46,988 nt of DNA, taken from positions 115,837 through 162,824 of the forward strand of contig RHPI01001921.1 of the NCBI GenBank assembly GCA_009103225.1. The letters are read 5' to 3'. The translations under genes and the position numbers were made by a program. This DNA is from Chlorokybus atmophyticus. Its lineage: Eukaryota; Streptophyta; Chlorokybophyceae; Chlorokybales; Chlorokybaceae. The notes under the pieces were generated by a model. That model saw only the letters and a list, made by a program, of their open reading frames with translations. It was not told where the DNA came from and made no database searches. Positions 32,000 to 44,167 of the stretch are shown piece by piece (the stretch's first letter is position 1; every line of letters starts with the position of its first letter).

Positions 32000-34579
32000 T
32001 CGCGGCCGCGGGCCCCCGCATCACCACCACAGCCCACCCCGCAGCGCAACCTGCGTCCACCCGACCCGGCAGCGGCGGACAGGATGCTGTCACCGCAGCA
32101 CGCGCAGCAGCAGCGGCAGCAGCCGCAGCACAGGTGAGAGAAAGAGACTATCATACTGTGCGTGTACGTGTATGTGTATGTCACTTGCGTGTACTGACAA
32201 CTGGGTTTTGCTACAGCAGCAGCGATTATTATTGGCGGGGACTTCATTGCAAGCGCGGCCGGCGGTGCAAACAGCCGGCCCGAGTTATGCAATGTCGAGC
32301 GGTCTGCAGACAAGCTTCAGAGCAGCACAGCCAGTAAGAAAGCACATCGCACCCTTTGTTGTTATTAGTGACTTTCCTTGGATTACAACCAACGCTATTG
32401 GCACGCATCAGGTGGGTCGGCCTCCCGCAACGACACCATTGCAGCAGCAAACACAACAGCAGTATGTGCCTCGCACGCCTCTCACGGGGACGCCAGGCCG
32501 GCCGCCTTTGGCCGGGAGAGTGACACCAGTGTTGGGTACTCAGAGTGCCATGCAAACACCAGGAGCCATGCTGTCGACACCAACACAGGTAGGGGACGAT
32601 GGCACATATGTTGGGTTGGGTTCCTGCTCAAGCAGTCACTAGTATGTCCATGTATGACAGATCACGCCCGCGCCTCGCCCGCAAGCCAAGCCTCCCGTGC
32701 AGATACCCAACATGCCCCCGCCTCCCCTCCCGAGCCTCGGGCCGCACCTACTCGTGGCCCCATCCTTTGCCGGTGAGTGTTGTGTTTGTGTGCCGCATGC
32801 CAACCTGAAACCCAACATACCCAATACATATTGTGTAGATGTTCACGGTCAGAGGATGGTGCTTGCGCTGCGTTCGGGCGTGAAGAGCGAGGTGGCGTGG
32901 GCTCTCAACGCCCTCACGGTGCTGTCCTACGCCGACGAGGGGGAACTCAAGGCCCAGGGGTTGCTAGCGAAGATACCGGGACTGCTAGACACACTCCTCT
33001 TGCTGGTACGCATGATGATGAACACCATCGTCACACTCATGGCGACGTATCGACGTTCAACTTGTTGTTTTGTCATTCAAGATTGATGAGTGGCGGGATG
33101 CTGCGTGGCCTCGGGATCAGCGAGCTGCGCGCAAGCGGTTGAAAGTGTTGGGATACGGCCGCTCTGTCACGGGTTACGGGTATCTGATGGTTGCAGTCTC
33201 ATCAGGCGCTAGCTGGCTTTTTGTGAAAAGGAATGCAATTTACGGCATATTTACGAGCCTGTGGTTACTCGCAGAATGGACGGAGACACGTTCATGCAAG
33301 AAGAGCCACTGGAGGATAGCGTTGCCAACCGCGATGCTGCAGGTAAGCGCAAAGCGCTCCTGCTACAATTGACTTGATCTTTGAATACATGTGCGCGCCT
33401 GTGCGTGTGCGTGTGTGTGTGCAAGCACACTCGAGTGTGTGCATACATGCGTTTATGCGTGTGTATCTCACCACGTAGGTTGGTGGTGGGAGGAGGATGG
33501 TTTGTTCAACCTGGACGAGTTGGCGCGTGCCGAGAAGCACGCTCACGCGGTATGCGCGTCCAACATCCTTCGCAACCTGTCCTTCTCCGGCGCGGACAAG
33601 GAGAACGCCATGTCTGGCCACGTGCGCTGCCTCGCCCTGACCGTGGCCGCCGTCGAAGACATGGACACGCACGACGACGACGACGAGGAGCTCGTCAAGA
33701 ACATGGTGGACGTGCTCGTGAATGTCGCGGGCGCCCTTGACCTCAACTCCATCCACCACATCGAGCTCAACGAGTCGTCTCACTCCCACCACACGCACGC
33801 GCACACGCAACAACATCCACGCCACCACCCCACGCACACGCACCACCCGCCTCTCACGGTCAAGCGCGCCCTCAACGCCGCCCTGAAGCTCCTCGACACG
33901 CCGCGCCACGGCGTGTCCACAACCCACTTTGCCATCGCCGGAGCGGATATAGTGGCCCGTCTCGCAGCCAATGCTGTGAATGAGTCTCTTGTTGTGGGGT
34001 TTGGACCGAAGGTGTTCCCGAGGCTCGTGCAGATGTTGGCCTCGAGTGATGCGGAGGTGCAGGCGTCGGCAACCGTGGCGATGCATGTGCTAATGGAAGC
34101 GGACCCGGAGTCCAGACCGCTGCTGGCGCAGCAGAGAGGGTGAGAGGATTTCAAGCGTGTGCGTGCGTGCGTGCGTGCGTGCGCGTGTGTGTGCGTGCGC
34201 GTGTGTGTGCGGGCGTGTGCATTTGGCCGAGTATTTGCTACTGCGTGTCTATAAAGGGCGATCAGGCGCCTGTTGAGCGTGGCCAAGACCCACCCGACCT
34301 TTGAGGTCTCTCGCAAAGCCGTGCAGACGATTGGCGGTTTGGCGGCATCCCCCTACAGCAGAGAACACGTGAGTGTGTTTTTGTTGTGTCTTGTTACACA
34401 GTCAGCACACATTGCTGATACATGATATGTTGGTATATCAGGTGGCGTTGCATGAGCCGGCACTGGTGGATATGGCTATGACCGATGGACGCCTTGCCGA
34501 TGCGGCAGCGCGCGTGCTGTTTGACTTGAGTCCGAAGGGCGCGGCGAGGGCGCCTGTCCTGCGCGCGTGGGGGTCGTGA
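31671..34579 (+). CDS. LFR: LFR-like ARM-repeat subunit of plant SWI/SNF (BAF) chromatin remodelling complex
   Basis: Predicted exons: 31671-31836, 31949-32133, 32217-32333, 32412-32588, 32661-32772, 32839-33005, 33082-33179, 33275-33342, 33479-34139, 34257-34368 and 34442-34579; about 666 aa, all phases matching. The head is a long Asp/Glu run, then poly-Ala and Gln/Pro-rich segments. From exon 5 the protein follows Arabidopsis LEAF AND FLOWER RELATED closely: LGPHLLV, RMVLALRSGVKSEVAWALN, IDEWRDAA, VTGYG, WWWEEDGLFNLDE, ASNILRNLSF and the end VLFDLSPKGAARAPVLRAWG. LFR is a nuclear armadillo-repeat protein that scaffolds SAS/BAF-type remodellers. A His/Thr-rich insert (33779-33852) interrupts the ARM region and is not typical of LFR. 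The acidic/Ala/Gln head is also an addition relative to the plant protein. Confidence 0.88.
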
Positions 34580-35560
34580 CAACAAGGGCAACATCGTGTT
34601 GGCCATGTTAGATGTACCTTTCTATGTTTGGTTGCGCAGGGTTGTAGCCGCGTGTGGCACACGGACCCGTGAAGCAACACATACTCTGCATGTGTGTTTA
34701 GAGGGCTGCTGCTTTCCAACTGCTACTAACTGTCAGTGGTCTGGGCGAAGCAGACTAATACACACACGAGATGGATCTGGTATGTTGCGACACACAGCAT
34801 CTGCTTGTAGATGTATAGTTGCAAGGACAGCTTGTGAATGCGCTAACCATATGCAGTCATTGTATCATCTCACACACTCATTCTGGTCGAGGGGGGGAGG
34901 GGATGCTGCTGGTTGTCCTGCTGCGTGCTGAACGGCACTACTGATGCATACCCACATGATGTCGGGTGCGGATTCAGCCAGTTGAGAGGAGTCACACACG
35001 GATTAAAACAACAAAGTGTTTTGCGTCAGCATCCTCAGGCATGTGTAATTCATGCGAGGAGATGTGCCGGTGGGTTGGGGGCATCATGTGGGTGTGAACA
35101 CGCGCATGCATTGCAGGAAGTAATGGGATGATGGGGAGGATGTTGCTTAATGGTGAGCAACAAGGGGTGCCAGTATTGGGCTGGGCCACTGTCGGCTTGA
35201 CAAGTGTACATGTTTTGCACTGAGCGTTTGTTGCATCGGTCATAACACATCGGAAGGAGTGTCAGCATGCAGGTGAAGACTTTTATTTCGCTCTGTATCA
35301 ACATGTAGGTGAAGACTCTGTTTCGCTCTGCCGCCACATATTGCACTTTCCTGTTAACTACTTTCGTAGTGTTAGCTATTGCAGATTATAAGGCCTGCGC
35401 CGATTGATACAATTCAGCTTGTGCTAATGCTTGTAAGGTGTGTGTATGCAGAGTAATTGAGAGGGGTGTGTGATATGGATGCTGGCATGTTGCACATTAA
35501 CTACAGCATCTAGCAGCTTCATTTTGATGGATCAGCAAAGTTTACTATTGGGTAGGTGAA
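34580..35560. other. Intergenic, no gene seen
   Basis: This is the 3' flank of the LFR-like gene. A near-repeat, GTGAAGACTTTTATTTCGC and GTGAAGACTCTGTTTCGC (about 35273-35330), is the only structure noted. Confidence 0.5.
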
Positions 35561-36000
35561 CTACATCAAGCTGAAGTTCAACCTAGGCAGATGGCTTGAT
35601 TTCCTTGTGCAAAGGCACTCAGCCATGCGGTGGCCCTTTTGGTTGCACTTGAAGCACACGTTGGCTTTGTAGCGCAGGGCCCTCTGCTTAGGTGTTATGC
35701 CCAGGTCTTGCACAACCCTATTGCCATTGTTGTTGTTACGGGGCTTCTTGCTGCTGGAGGGCACATGTGCATGGCCATTGACATTGCCCTTTGCACGCCC
35801 TTGCTTGCCATAGCCGTTCTTGATAGTTGAAACAGAGGACTGAGCCTTCGAGGCCTCAGGCAGAGGCAGATTGCCAGCCTGCTCTTGCATGCGCTGTTGG
35901 TTCTCATAACCAATGGCCTTGCACACATGTTGACCATCAGGTCAAAGTGCTTGTCCCTGTATGCTCCAAACCATCACGGTCCTCGCTGGGCTTGAACTGC
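35561..36000 (-). pseudogene. Decayed LTR-retrotransposon gag fragment with zinc knuckle
   Basis: Read on the minus strand, 35926-35561 encodes a basic, Asn/Lys-rich piece with one CX2CX4HX4C zinc knuckle (CFKCNQKGHRMAEC), as in retrotransposon gag nucleocapsids. Resemblance to gag continues upstream to about 36000 in other frames (EDRDGLE, KHFDLMVNMC), so at least two frameshifts separate the parts. No protease, reverse transcriptase, integrase or LTR was recognised nearby. It is a relic. Confidence 0.65.
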
Positions 36001-39000
36001 GCCTGCTCTTGCACCTATGAAGGTTGCCTGAGCATTCTCAGGCAACAGCAGCGATATCTGTCAAGCTGCTTAGCCTCAGATAGTGGGCAGTCAATGCCAA
36101 TCTCATGGCACATTGATTAAAGAAGAGGGTTGACTGTTTACCAGACTAGCCTGTTCTGTAACGCATAGCGGCCAGCTTGTTCCTTGCCTTCTGATACGGG
36201 TGCACACCCCGTAGGCCCGCAAGTGAGCACCCCTAAACACATTGAGGCTCTCCGTGTTCAGACCCTGCTCTCTTGCGCGAGGCTCTGTCCCTTCCCACAT
36301 CCGGGCAGCTGTCTGCCTCACGTATGATGCAACAATCTCCACGGACCGAAGTTCATGAGCTGGCAACAACCCACTGTTTTGTAACAGCGTTTGCTGTGTG
36401 CCAGCCAGTCACGCACCTTAATGTTAATACATCATCACATATATAAAATAACATTTTTGCCCTTCCCACTCGGGGAGCTCATAAAGAATACAAGCTTTTG
36501 CGTTATGTCCTGGTTGGCATTCGCAAGTGTAAGCTTGGCCGGCTCCTTCCCGTGCTGAACGATGATACTGTCCACCTCATGGCGCGGACTTTAAATGCTA
36601 GGTTGATGATATTGCATTTGTCATGCAGCAACGATGACCCGCCCATGAATACACACGAGGATAAACAACAACGCAATGCTTAAGAAACTGACACATAGTC
36701 TTAGGCGTAAGGTTTTATATTGTTTAACCGAAAGCCCGTGCAATAATGTATGCATGTGTGTGTCCTTACATAACCCGAGTGTGTATGCAGCAATCTGCAC
36801 ACACAGCAATGTAAAATTGGTGTCACACCCACTTCACAAGTGCGTGCATGCGTGAACAGTGCTGCACATCAATGAATGCAAGCAACACCGTGTACCTGCA
36901 GCAATGCTCATGCACATGTATGATTGAACTGGTCAGTTACCAGCATGTATAACGTGCTAGTGAACAGCTGCGAGGTGCATACACAATCAGTGAATGCAAA
37001 CTACGCACCGATACCGCTTGGACGCGTACTACACAATTATCGTAATACTGTGCACTATGGCCCAGCCTTTTCAACTTTCAACTCATGCAATCATGCACAA
37101 GGACATGACCAATGCACATCATGCATGCACATGAACCATGTACACAAGTCCGCACACAGTGGAGACACATATGTCTATTATGCAAACAGTCACATGCACG
37201 GTGCTCCCTTAATGGAGAGGGAGACGTGCACAGATAGCGAGGCTAAGGAACAAGCTTCCCTGGACTCGCAGCGCCGTCGTTTATGCCAAAGGCTTGCGGA
37301 CATCCCATACTCGTAGCACCCAGCACAACCGTCAGTTAGACGGCATCAACATGCACACATGTTACAAGCACCACCTCAGTGTGATGCTAGGCACTTAGTG
37401 CAAGTCCATGCATTAATGCAATGCCCCGTAGGTCGTTTGCACCCAGGGAAGCATGTGGCATGTCCTTATGAGCTTCCACGGCCAAGTGGGGATCACACGA
37501 ATCGTCCCGCTTAAGGCGGGTCATTCAGAGCTGCAATACCATCATCACCATAGTGTGGAACACCTGCTTGTAAATGCTCATCCAATGCGTGAGCATGCAA
37601 TGTGCTCTAGAGGATGCAGCCACACATGCACAACCATTTGCAGGCAGTTGTGCATGCACACAGGCCATGCACACCCTTAGCATGCAAGGCATGCACACAT
37701 GCACATGCACAAGGGCAGAACCGGCTAGGCAGGGGTTGTCCACAATAACATGTAGTCAAGGAAGAACACCAACAAGACCACCAGCAGTAGCAGAAAGTGG
37801 GAGGCGCCTCTTCTTCAGTACAGGCGTCAACTACAGGATAAACACCTCAAAACCTAGGTAAACCACTTAAAAGCGCCCCACACAGGAGGGTAAGGAAGGC
37901 CCCTCGAACAGCTAAGCCAAGCACCCCGTACACACAGCGAGTGAGCCACAAGCTGAGTCCCAACACCATGCTGGCCTAGCCTATTATACTACTCCCTGTT
38001 GCCTTCCCACTTGGCCACATGCGAGCTGAAAAGCCATCACCTTTTCGCCCACACTGTGCTGACACATCAGATTCTCTTGGCTACACAGGTCTTGCTGAGG
38101 TATTAGCATCTTCTATTGGCATATGCCAACATGGTGTGACACATGTCACCTCAGCCATTTCTATAAATAGCTGGTCTATCACACACAATACATTGGTGTG
38201 AAACATGTCTCATCACTCCTCACATGTCACATCAGCAACCAGCTGGTAGCATCGTGATGTCCACGGATCAGCTCTGTGCAAGCTGCTTATTAGTGCCTTG
38301 TATAGTTCATCTTGCCGAAGGATCATGAGCACAAAGATTGACTGTATGAGCAAACCATTTGGGTATTGCACACACCTAAGCAGTTTAACTCCCATGCAAT
38401 CATGCTGTCATATCGCAACATAGCAGCTGAGAGTGATAAAGCCTTGCTTGTTAGGCGTGATACCTACCTGTCCGGGTGTGTAGCAAACTTAAAAAAAGAA
38501 ATACTTACCATCACTTACCAAGTGATGTATACAACCACCCCACACGGGAATGGGGGAGGGCCCCTTGAACAATCAAGGCTAGGCACCCCACACACACGAG
38601 TAGAAAATAGAGTAAGTCCACTTACGCTCCGTTGCTCAATACAATATTCGCAACACCCTTATACACTCCGCCTTGCTGCCTTTTAACTTAGCGCACCAAT
38701 GGTAAGGCTCTTTGCCATCCATTGCTGCATCAACCAATAAGAGATAAGATCATCTTATATTGCACTCTGCCTCATGGCAGCTCCGTGCATGTGTAATTAT
38801 GTTGCAGCGAGGATGTGACACAACCAAGCTATGTCACGTCATTGTCATTACCTGTGCCAGCTCACTCATGCTTTGTGTGGGTTATCATGCCCAAAGCCGC
38901 ATACTGGTGGGCTTAGGGGCAGGCTGTGCATATGCACATCTCGCAAGCACTACACATGCTTATGAGGCGGAATTCTCACACAGCCCAACGTATTACCATA

Positions 39001-39760
39001 AGCAAATACTTAAGAGTGACACGCTTTGCCTTGTAGGCGTGACAATTATATATTTTATATATTGTTAGCATTATGTTACATTTTATGAGTGTTAACGCGC
39101 AACATGCAATACACGTAACTAAACATATACTCATACATATAGCATGAAAGATGATGCGTATCAAAAACGCTGATGGCAAACATGTACGGCAGATGTTTAA
39201 AAGACTCCATGTACGTACAATTCCATTCATTATGAGTAGCCCTCTTTAATGTTTCCTGCAACAACACACATGTGAGCATGTCGTCATAAATACCCATTCA
39301 TGTGTAAGCAATATGTCTTCGCTTGCTTAACTGCTTAAGTTGCCATGACAAGTCGCGTGACATTGAGGACCCTCAGCAGCTCATGCATGAGTTGCGTTAC
39401 AAACTGCAATTAGCCTTCGCCAGGTTTGCATTGTGCCAGCCTGAGCGGTGTTCAGTGGACGCCCTGGGCAATGCATCGACCACATTATAGCGGTACGTGC
39501 CCAGCGGCCAGCGCACCGGCTATAGCGATGGCCAGACACTGGTGGCGAAGATGGGGCCGCACGCATCGGACGGCTTGCGCGGCGCCATAAGACTGATCGG
39601 CTCCCATCCGACGGCCGCCACACCCTACGCGTCGTCCACAACCTTAGCCTTACCTAGAACGCCTGCACACAATTTTTCGTTCGCAGGCGGCGGCGGCGGC
39701 GGTGGCGGTGTGGGTGGGGGTGTAGGTGGGTTCAGCGTGCAGAGTTGCGGCATTGCGGCA
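36001..39760. other. Gene-poor repeat-bearing stretch
   Basis: I see no gene with family resemblance. Two diverged copies of a repeat occur at about 37868-38030 and 38535-38700 (shared words: GGCCCCTYGAACA, AGGCACCCC, CCTTGCTGCCTT-like). Words ending TTGTTAGGCGTGATACC (38450) and TTGTAGGCGTGACAATT (39035) suggest that the family extends further. A GGC repeat lies at 39685-39725. The region just before 39761 probably is the promoter and 5' UTR of the S1 gene. Confidence 0.5.
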
Positions 39761-42746
39761 ATGGCATCGACGGTGGCCATGCAGGCGTCGTTGACGGTGA
39801 AATTGGCTGGGGTGGTGGCGCCTGTCGCTGCTGCCACTGCTGCGCCTAGCCGGCCGCCCAGCAGCAGCAGCAGCAAGTCGGCGTTCCTTGCAGGCGGGGA
39901 GCTGAGGCAGGCGGTGGCGAGCAGCAGTGGAAGGGGAAGGGTTGCGGCGTCACGCGTGCAGCGAAGGCCTGTGCTTGCATTATCTGTTGAGGCTGGCGAG
40001 GAGGTCGCCGCCGCTGCGGAGGAGGCGGCCAGCCCCGCCGCCGTTGAGACAGCTCCCACTGCCGCTGCTGCTGACGCACCTGCCGACGACAGCGCACCCG
40101 CAGGCGATGGCGCATCTGCGGAGAAGAGGCAGGGCGGCTTTAAGCGCGGCCCAGGCGGCGCCAAGTTCCAGAAGCGCACGCCAAAGACTTTCAGCGTCAA
40201 GCTCGCGGATCTCCAGCCCGACATGCAGCTCACTGGCACTGTGGTACGCCATCACAGCGCTTTTTGACTTTGCAATGCATTGACGCTAGGATCAATGCTG
40301 CGTGCAGCGCTGATGGTAATTGCATGTCCCCCTGACATAATCCCAATTCTGTACTGCAGAAAGCTATTCAGACCTATGGCGCATTTGTGGATGTGGGGGC
40401 GCGGGAGGATGGGCTCGTGCACATTTCACAGCTGCAGGTAGGGCTGAGTTTAAGTGCAACCAATGTCTGTGGTTCTTTCCATTCACACTCTTCCAATCAC
40501 TCGTGTCATCAATTACAATGGCTTTGCTGCCGGCCCGTTCTTCCAGGCTGGATTCGTGAAGGACGTGAATGAGGTCGTCAAGATTGGCCAGGAGGTGCAA
40601 TGCCGCGTCCTGGAAGTTGATGTTGAGAAGGGACGACTCAGCCTCAGCATGAAGGATCCAAATGAACCGGTAAGCCACTGGACAACATCACTGTGGATGC
40701 GCCAAGTTGGTGTGGTTTCTGTTTTGCAAAGAGTACGCCCATGTCAGTCGTGCATGCTTACAGTGTGAGAACCTCACGCATACATGTTTTTAGGCGCCGG
40801 AGAAGCGCGAGAGGCGAGAAACCACAGAGCAGTCGAGCAATTTCAGGGTATCCGCACCTGCAGCAGATGGGACTGCTGATGCTGCTGCTGACTCTGCTGG
40901 TGCTGATGGTGGTGAGGCCAAGCGCGGATCGGGAGTCCGACAGGCCACACGTGGTGTGTTTGAGAAGAAGGAGCGGTCTTCAGCGCCCGGTGACAGGAGT
41001 GATCGTGCACCCAGGAGAAGCCGCGGACCCCCGAAGGAGAAGCTTGACCCAAAGACGCTCACTGCTGACACGGAGCGTTCGGAGCCATATGAAAGCCAAA
41101 TCGCTATGGCTCTCAGCGCTGTCGGCATCTCAAGGGAAGCATTCCCTGGGGCTGATATCAGGCCTGTGGGCGAGGAGGAGGAGGTCGCCCCTGCCGTGCC
41201 TGAAATCCCCACAGCACAGAAAGTGGAGGTTGCTCAGGCTGTGCCTGAACCGGAGGTGAAGGCAGAGGCTGTGGCTGCGCCTGAGCCTGAGGTGGTTGCC
41301 CCCGCTGTGCCTGAACTCCCCACAGCACAGAAGGAGGAGGTTGCTCAGGCTGTGCCCGAACCTGAGGTGCAGGCGGAGGCGGAGCCTGAGGTGAAGGCAG
41401 AGGCTGTGGGCCAGGAGGAGGAGGTCGCCCCTGCCGTGCCTGAAATCCCCACAGCACAGCAGGAGGAGGTTGCTCAGGCTGTGCCCGAACCTGAGGTGGA
41501 AGCGGAGGCGGAGGCTGAGCCTGAGGTGAAGGCAGAGGCTGTGGGCCAGGAGGAGGAGGTCGCCCCTGCCGTGCCTGAAATCCCCACAGCACAGAAGGGG
41601 GAGGTTGCTCAGGCTGTGCCTGAACCTGAGGTACATACAGAGGCTGAGGCTGAGCCTGAGGTGAAGGCAGAGGCTGTGGGCCAGGAGGAGGAGGTCGCCC
41701 CTGCCGTGCCTGAAATCCCCACAGCCCAGAAGGGGGAGGTTGCTCAGGCTGTGCCTGAACCTGAGGTACATACAGAGGCTGAGGCTGAGCCTGAGGTGAA
41801 GGCAGAGGCTGTGGGCCAGGAGGAGGAGGTCGCCCCTGCCGTGCCTGAAATCCCCACAGCCCAGAAGGGGGAGGTTGCTCAGGCTGTGCCTGAACCTGAG
41901 GTACATACAGAGGCTGAGGCTGAGCCTGAGGTGAAGGCAGAGGCTGTGGGCCAGGAGGAGGAGGTCGCCCCTGCCGTGCCTGAAATCCCCACAGCACAGC
42001 AGGAGGAGGTTGCTCAGGCTGTGCCCGAACCTGAGGTGGAAGCGGAGGCGGAGGCTGAGCCTGAGGTGAAGGCAGAGGCTGTGGGCCAGGAGGAGGAGGT
42101 CGCCCCCGCCGTGCCTGAAGTCTCCGCCGCTGCCGCCACTGAGGCCAACACCAGCGCGCAGCATGAGGAGAAGGTCGCCCCCGCCGTGCCTGAAGTCTCC
42201 TCCACCACCGTTGCCGCCACTGAGGCCAACACCAGCGCGCAGCATGAGGAGAAGGTCGCCCCCGCCGTGCCTGAAGTCTCCTCCACCACCGTTGCCGCCA
42301 CTGAGGCCAACACCAGCGCTCAGCAGGAGGAGAAGGTCGCCCCCGCCGTGCCTGAAGTCTCCTCCACCGCCGTTGCCGCCACTGAGGCCAACACCAGCGC
42401 GCAGCATGAGGAGGAGGTCGCCCCCGCCGTGCCTGAAGTCTCCGCCGCTGCCGCCACTGAGGCCAACACCAGCGCGCAGCATGAGGAGAAGGTCGCCCCC
42501 GCCGTGCCTGAAGTCTCCTCCACCACCGTTGCCGCCACTGAGGCCAACACCAGCGCGCAGCATGAGGAGAAGGTCGCCCCCGCCGTGCCTGAAGTCTCCT
42601 CCACCGCCGTAGCGGCCACCGAGGTCAACGCCAGCGCTCAGCAGGAGGAGGAGGTCGCCCCCGCCGTGCCTGAAGTCTCCTCCTCCGCCGTTGCCACCAC
42701 TGAGGCCAATGCCAGTGCTCTGCACACTGTGGCGACGCGTACTTAG
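39761..42746 (+). CDS. Plastid S1-domain protein with long acidic VAPAVPE repeat tail (PSRP-7/EF-Ts-polyprotein related)
   Basis: Predicted exons: 39761-40243, 40360-40437, 40547-40669 and 40794-42746; about 878 aa, all junctions phase 0. I chose the ATG at 39761 because what follows (MASTVAMQASLTVKLAGVV, then Ser/Ala/Arg-rich to about residue 70) is a typical chloroplast transit peptide; an in-frame start upstream (39497) would add a Gly-rich run. An S1 RNA-binding domain spans about 142-225 (FSVKLADLQPDMQLTGTV, YGAFVDVGAREDGLVHISQL, VKIGQEVQCRVLEVDVEKGRLSLSMK). This S1 is like that of plastid PSRP-7/EF-Ts polyproteins of green algae and plants. From about residue 353 the chain is made of tandem acidic repeats around EEVAPAVPE. 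No second S1 and no EF-Ts domain are seen before the stop. It probably binds the plastid ribosome or mRNA. Confidence 0.85.
41161..42740 (+). repeat. Coding tandem repeats of two types in the S1 gene
   Basis: The first type (about 41161-42110) is a roughly 130-bp unit coding EEEVAPAVPEIPTAQ, VAQAVPEPEV and a variable EAEAEPEVKAEAVGQ part. The second type (about 42100-42740) is an 78-81-bp unit coding VAPAVPEVSS, VAATEANTSAQ and EE. Some neighbouring copies are nearly identical in DNA, suggesting recent expansion or homogenisation. Both types share the VAPAVPE core. Confidence 0.9.
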
Positions 42747-42945
42747 CTACTAGTAGCTGGCGGCATTAGTATTTCAATTGCTCTGTGACTCAATATCAAG
42801 AGACTGTAGTCTAGTTAAGACTGGTGAGTCTAGTTTTGACACATGCTGGCGTGCAATTGGATATACAAATATAAAACAGCTGTGTGTGTGCGCGCGCGTG
42901 TAACAGCTGTATGCATAGGGTATACCTCATGCACGTGTCTGCAGA

Positions 42946-43200
42946 TCACACAGTGACGAACAGACGCATTTACATTTTCCGCTACGGCCGCTGTGAATCG
43001 TCCTTTGAGGAGTTCCAGCGGCAAGTGCCCAGTATATCTGACCTACAGGATCGTGATATTCAACTGAAGTACTTCACCCTTGCTGGGGAGGCCCGCAGTC
43101 TTGAGGATGAAGAGGATCGCCACGAGCTGTAGCAGTGTGTACTGGTCTTTGGAGTGGCGGTCTTGGAACATCCACTTAAGGGTCATTGCGGAGACTCGGT
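42946..43200 (+). pseudogene. PB1-domain terminal exon, copy 1 (decayed)
   Basis: After an acceptor (gtctgcag) come RRIYIFRYGRC, SFEEFQRQV, DIQLKYFTLAGEARSLEDEED, fitting a PB1 domain (basic start, FEEF helix, LKY, acidic D-E-E-D loop). A TAG replaces the Trp codon of copy 2 after HEL, and a one-base insertion follows, before the shared ending ETR and TGA. No upstream exon is found between it and the S1 gene, so this copy cannot encode a full domain. Confidence 0.7.
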
Positions 43201-43429
43201 GAGCCGTGATGTGGTGACCTCTTGGTCTTTCTGCCTGAGTGGAAGATGAAGCAAAGTGTGACAATCTGTGCTCAGGGCTGGGGGGCAATGTCAATCATCA
43301 CAGGGCGTATTGTCGTGGTGATAGCAGCACAATGCAGTTGGCAGTCCGGTTAAAGTGCACTAAGTGACGTTGAAACATCAAACACTACTGGCATTAACAA
43401 AAGCGCGAGCACAAATGAAACTCTCAGGA

Positions 43430-43600
43430 GCATGGTTGCCGCCACTGAGGCCAGCGCTCAGTACACTGTGGCGACGCGCACTTAGCTACTAGTGGCGGCA
43501 TTGGGGTTTCAGCCGCTGTGTGACTCAGTGTCAAGAGACTGTAGTCTAGTTAAGACTGATGAGACTAGTTGGCTAACACATGCTGAGTGAGCTGCTAGTA
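43430..43600 (+). pseudogene. Duplicated 3' end of the S1 gene
   Basis: The sequence from GGTTGCCGCCACTGAGGCCA (43434) through the CTTAGCTACTAGT word and on to CTGTAGTCTAGTTAAGACTG repeats 42680-42830, which is the last codons, stop and 3' UTR of the S1 gene, with small deletions. It lies between PB1 copies 1 and 2. Confidence 0.85.
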
Positions 43601-44167
43601 AGACTTGAGTTCTGGAGGGCCTGGCTGTTGGGCAGCCTCCGGGAACCTTATTGACATATTGCTGATAAAATACCGCAGACTCAACTGAGTTGCCCCGGCT
43701 GCTTCTGGCATCAGCAGTCTTGCGGCTGCACAGCTGTCATTCCCTCTGTTGGCCTAACTAACACATGCAGCTAACACAACGCACTCAAGCTCAGCAACAT
43801 CCGCTTCTGAACCATCACCAACCATGCGGAGAAAAGCACCTAGTGTCCTGGTAACACACGGCGGGTACCGCTAGACTTCTCCTTTAAACCTTAACTCACT
43901 CACTCCTGGTTGCTGGTGTATTGCACGCGACAACCTTGGCGCCAGTCTCGACAGGTGTTGTAGTGCCATTGTAACAATGCATTAGAAGTATGCAACGCTG
44001 TCTTTACCCCCCACCCCCACCCCCACCCCCTCCACCCCCCGCAACTCCCCGCGCAAAGTACAGGCTGTCCGCCTTATCCAAGTTGTTGACGCTTTAGTAC
44101 ACATGTGTACATTACATCCCGTCACCCATCATGCATGCGCATCAGCAGGGCCCAGTAGCCGCATCAT

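Noticed and set aside
41130-42725. 531-codon open frame on the minus strand opposite the S1 repeat tail
   Set aside because: It mirrors the repeats of the sense gene and has no independent family signal; the sense strand has transit peptide, S1 domain and splice phases.
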